Assembly (NCBI GenBank): GCA_039922955.1
Contig: JBDTDR010000024.1
Span: 1-24,234, forward strand
Source: Tumulicola sp039922955
Lineage (GTDB): Bacteria > Vulcanimicrobiota > Vulcanimicrobiia > Vulcanimicrobiales > Vulcanimicrobiaceae
Direction: 5' to 3'
DNA length: 24,234 nucleotides
A model generated the notes under the pieces. The model saw only the letters and a list, made by a program, of their open reading frames with translations. It was not told the origin of the DNA and made no database searches. Position numbers and translations under genes: made by a program. This document shows, one piece after another, positions 21,935 to 24,234 of this stretch; within the stretch, counting starts at the first letter, position 1, and every line of letters starts with the position of its first letter.

Positions 21935-23868
21935 TTCGCCGGCTGCTGATCGCCAATCGCGGCGAGATCGCGGTGCGCGTCGCGCGCGCGGCGCGCGAAA
22001 TGGAGATCGTGCCGCTCGGCATCTATTCCGAGGCCGACGCGCGCGCGTATCACCTCCAATTCATGGACGATGCGCGCTGCGTTGGTCCGGCGCCGGCGGC
22101 CGAGTCGTATCTCGACGCCGATTCCGTCATCGCTGCCGCCGCGAGCATGCGTGCCGACGCCGTGCATCCCGGCTACGGCTTTCTTTCCGAACGCGCCGCC
22201 TTCGCGCAAGCCGTAAACGCCGCGGGGCTCGTCTTCGTTGGTCCCACGCCCGCGGCGATGGCCGCGATGGGCAGCAAGATCGAAGCGAAACGCCGGGTGC
22301 GCGAGTTCGACGTACCGACGGTGCCGGGCTACGACGGCGACGACCGGTCGCTCGCGACGCTGCGCGAGCAGGCCGCGCAAATCGGGTTTCCCCTGCTGAT
22401 CAAGGCCAGCGCCGGCGGCGGCGGGCGCGGCATGCGGGTGGTCGAATCGCTCGCACAGTTCGACGAATCGCTCGCCGCGGCACAACGTGAAGCGCGCGCG
22501 GCGTTCGGCGACGATGCCGTGCTCCTGGAACGCTATCTCCGCGATCCGCGCCACATCGAGTTCCAAATCCTCGGCGACGCACACGGCGCGCTGATCCATC
22601 TCGGCGAGCGCGAGTGCTCGATTCAGCGACGCCATCAGAAGATCGTCGAAGAGGCGCCGTCGGTGGCGCTCTCGCCCGAGCTGCGCGCCGCGATGGGCGC
22701 CGCCGCCGTGCGGGCGGCCAAGTCGGTCGGCTACGTCAACGCCGGAACGTGCGAGTTCATGCTCGACGCCGATGGCCGCTACTACTTCCTCGAAATGAAC
22801 ACGCGCTTGCAAGTCGAGCACCCGGTGACCGAACTGGTCTACGGCGTCGATCTGGTCCACTGGCAGCTGCGTATCGCCAACGCCGAGCACCTGACGGTCT
22901 CGCAAGATGACGTCCGGCCGCGCGGCTGGGCGATCGAAGGCCGCATCTACGCCGAAGACCCGGCCAATCGCCTGTTGCCGTCGACCGGAACGATTGCGCG
23001 CTGGGCGCCGCCCGAAGGGCCGGGCGTGCGCGTTGACGCCGGCGTTACGACCGGCAGCGAGGTGAGCGTCTACTACGATCCGATGCTGGCCAAGCTGATC
23101 GTCTACGGCACCGACCGGGCGCATGCGGTCGCGCGCTTCGAACGGGCGCTGGAGCATTTTACGATCGACGGGGTTCGGACCAACGTCCCGCTGCTGCTCT
23201 GGATCGCGCGTGACGAGGCGTTCCGCGCCGGCGACACGACCACCAGTTTCCTAGCGCAGCGGCTCGACGAGTCGACGTTTGCAAAGGTCGCCGCGCCGCG
23301 TGAAGCGACCCTACTATGCGCCGCCGCGCTGCTCCTCGACGGCATCGCACCATGGCGCGTGGCCGGCGTCGGCATACCGTTGCGACTGCAGCATGACGGT
23401 ACGGTGGCCGAACTCACCGCCGATGCAACGGTCGTGCCGGGCACGTGGTTCCTCTCCGGCGACCTGGTCGGAGAGTTGCGCGCGGAGCGCCGCGGGGAGG
23501 CCGTTCGCGTGGTCTTCGGCGACCTAACGGTCGTTGGTGCGATGACGCGCGAAGGCGACGCCTTCGTCGTGCACTTCGACGGGCGCGTACATGCTTTTCG
23601 CTTCGCCGAACCGCCGGCGATCGCGTCGGCGGCGGCCGCCCGCGGCGGTGCCGCTGACGGCCACGTCACCGCACCGATGCCGGGGAAAATCGTCAAGATC
23701 GCCGTGCGCGAAGGCGATGCCGTCGAAGAACGGGCCTTACTGGTCGTGCTCGAAGCCATGAAAATGGAGCATCGGATCGAAGCTTCGATCGGCGCCAAAG
23801 TGAAGTCCGTGCGCGTGAAGGAGGGTCAGATCGTCCCCAGCGGCGCTGTGCTCGTGGAACTCGGGTGA
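21931..23868 (+). CDS. liuA: Methylcrotonyl-CoA carboxylase, biotin carboxylase/carrier (alpha) subunit
   Basis: The alpha subunit carboxylates its own biotin with ATP and bicarbonate and presents it to LiuB. The 645-residue protein starts RRLLIANRGEIAVRVARAARE. It has the ATP-grasp loop ASAGGGGRGM (159-168), the catalytic block HLGERECSIQRRHQKIVEEAPS and EMNTRLQVEHPVTE (from 288). The biotin carboxylase C-domain follows (IEGRIYAEDP, STGTIARW, YYDPMLAKLIVYG), then a linker domain and the biotinyl domain with VTAPMPGKIVKIAV and EAMKMEH, biotinylated at Lys611. Length fits MCC alpha. The assignment to methylcrotonyl-CoA rests on the flanking liuC and liuE genes; the protein sequence itself is also compatible with other acyl-CoA carboxylases. 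ATG 21931 overlaps the liuC stop. Confidence 0.93.
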   Translation: MIRRLLIANRGEIAVRVARAAREMEIVPLGIYSEADARAYHLQFMDDARCVGPAPAAESYLDADSVIAAAASMRADAVHPGYGFLSERAAFAQAVNAAGLVFVGPTPAAMAAMGSKIEAKRRVREFDVPTVPGYDGDDRSLATLREQAAQIGFPLLIKASAGGGGRGMRVVESLAQFDESLAAAQREARAAFGDDAVLLERYLRDPRHIEFQILGDAHGALIHLGERECSIQRRHQKIVEEAPSVALSPELRAAMGAAAVRAAKSVGYVNAGTCEFMLDADGRYYFLEMNTRLQVEHPVTELVYGVDLVHWQLRIANAEHLTVSQDDVRPRGWAIEGRIYAEDPANRLLPSTGTIARWAPPEGPGVRVDAGVTTGSEVSVYYDPMLAKLIVYGTDRAHAVARFERALEHFTIDGVRTNVPLLLWIARDEAFRAGDTTTSFLAQRLDESTFAKVAAPREATLLCAAALLLDGIAPWRVAGVGIPLRLQHDGTVAELTADATVVPGTWFLSGDLVGELRAERRGEAVRVVFGDLTVVGAMTREGDAFVVHFDGRVHAFRFAEPPAIASAAAARGGAADGHVTAPMPGKIVKIAVREGDAVEERALLVVLEAMKMEHRIEASIGAKVKSVRVKEGQIVPSGAVLVELG

Positions 23869-23872
23869 CCGA

Positions 23873-24234
23873 ATGAACCGCCTGCCAAAAACCGTTACGC
23901 TCTTCGAGATGGGCGCCCGCGACGGGCTGCAAAACGAGGCGGCGATCATCCCGACCGATGCCAAGGTGCGGTTCGTCGATCTGCTTTCGCAAACCGGCCT
24001 GCAATGGATCGAAGCGACCTCGTTCGTCAGCCCGCGGGCGATTCCGCAACTCGCCGACGCGAGCGAAGTCTTTACGCGAATTCGGAAGGCGCCGGGCGTC
24101 CGCTACCCGGTTCTTACGCCGAACCTCAAGGGGTACGCGCGCGCGAAAGCCGTCGGCGCGGACGCGATCGCCGTCTTCACCGCTGCCTCCGAGCACTTTA
24201 CCAAACGCAACATCAACATGACGATCGCGGAATC
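23873..24234 (+). CDS. liuE: Hydroxymethylglutaryl-CoA lyase, N-terminal part
   Basis: This enzyme cleaves HMG-CoA to acetoacetate and acetyl-CoA, the last step of leucine breakdown. The 120 residues visible start MNRLPKTVTLFEMGARDGLQNE, matching the family's E-V-G-x-R-D-G-L-Q-N metal/substrate motif with M in place of V. They continue with LLSQTGLQWIEATSFVSPRAIPQLADASEVF and YPVLTPNLKGYARAKAVGADAIAVFTAASEHFTKRNIN, all family-typical. It starts four bases after the liuA stop at ATG 23873 with GGTGA upstream. The frame runs off the window edge; roughly 60 percent of a usual 300-residue enzyme lies beyond it. It is probably the third gene of the liuC-liuA-liuE operon. Confidence 0.93.
   Translation, partial: MNRLPKTVTLFEMGARDGLQNEAAIIPTDAKVRFVDLLSQTGLQWIEATSFVSPRAIPQLADASEVFTRIRKAPGVRYPVLTPNLKGYARAKAVGADAIAVFTAASEHFTKRNINMTIAE

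Noticed and set aside
21817..23157. 446-codon frame on the - strand opposite liuC/liuA
   Set aside because: Arginine/histidine/aspartate-rich and antiparallel to the well-identified biotin carboxylase; typical shadow frame in GC-rich DNA.

Overview
The window is a dense stretch of chromosome from a GC-rich bacterium. Genes are packed tightly: no gap exceeds 300 bases and seven gene junctions overlap by exactly four bases. I see no tRNA, rRNA, CRISPR array, insertion sequence or phage gene. Lipoproteins, Tat-type signals and periplasm-type enzymes suggest a cell envelope with an outer compartment. The gene set (class 1B pyr genes, DUF1800/DUF1501 pair, DUF4097 proteins, leucine catabolism) would fit a soil lineage such as Candidatus Eremiobacterota (WPS-2). 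That placement is an impression from gene content and is not demonstrated.

Layout. (1) 2-928, + strand: the end of an unknown gene and a small cysteine-rich lipoprotein. (2) 925-5530, - strand: a pyrimidine operon, pyrK-pyrD-pyrF-pyrE, followed by a GNAT acetyltransferase and an AI-2E-family membrane protein. pyrD appears to start at a rare CTG codon, and pyrK carries an insertion made of two adjacent DNA palindromes. (3) 5589-5854, + strand: a compact transcription unit with a good promoter, perfect Shine-Dalgarno, a 46-residue ORF and a strong terminator. It is the best candidate here for an overlooked small protein. (4) 5872-12094: a probable envelope-sensing module. On the - strand are a DUF4097 beta-repeat protein and a DUF6249-like membrane protein. 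Divergently on the + strand are an ECF sigma factor, a probable anti-sigma membrane protein, an OmpR-type response regulator, a sensor kinase and a second, secreted DUF4097-like protein with a Pro/Gln-rich tail. Two signalling systems are in one operon flanked by two surface-type proteins.

(5) 12120-16145, - strand: DUF1800 then DUF1501 (a widespread exported pair), a metallo-beta-lactamase-fold hydrolase and a second GNAT protein. The promoter of this group lies so close to the start codon that the mRNA is probably leaderless. (6) 16265-18774, + strand: the carboxyltransferase subunit of methylcrotonyl-CoA carboxylase (liuB) and an EamA exporter. (7) 18747-21085, - strand: a cytochrome b, a Tat/lipobox molybdopterin oxidoreductase and a secreted protein with a CCP motif. 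(8) 21152-24234, + strand: liuC, liuA and liuE (cut by the window edge). Together with liuB these give the lower leucine pathway from 3-methylcrotonyl-CoA to acetoacetate and acetyl-CoA. The isovaleryl-CoA dehydrogenase (liuD) is not in the window.
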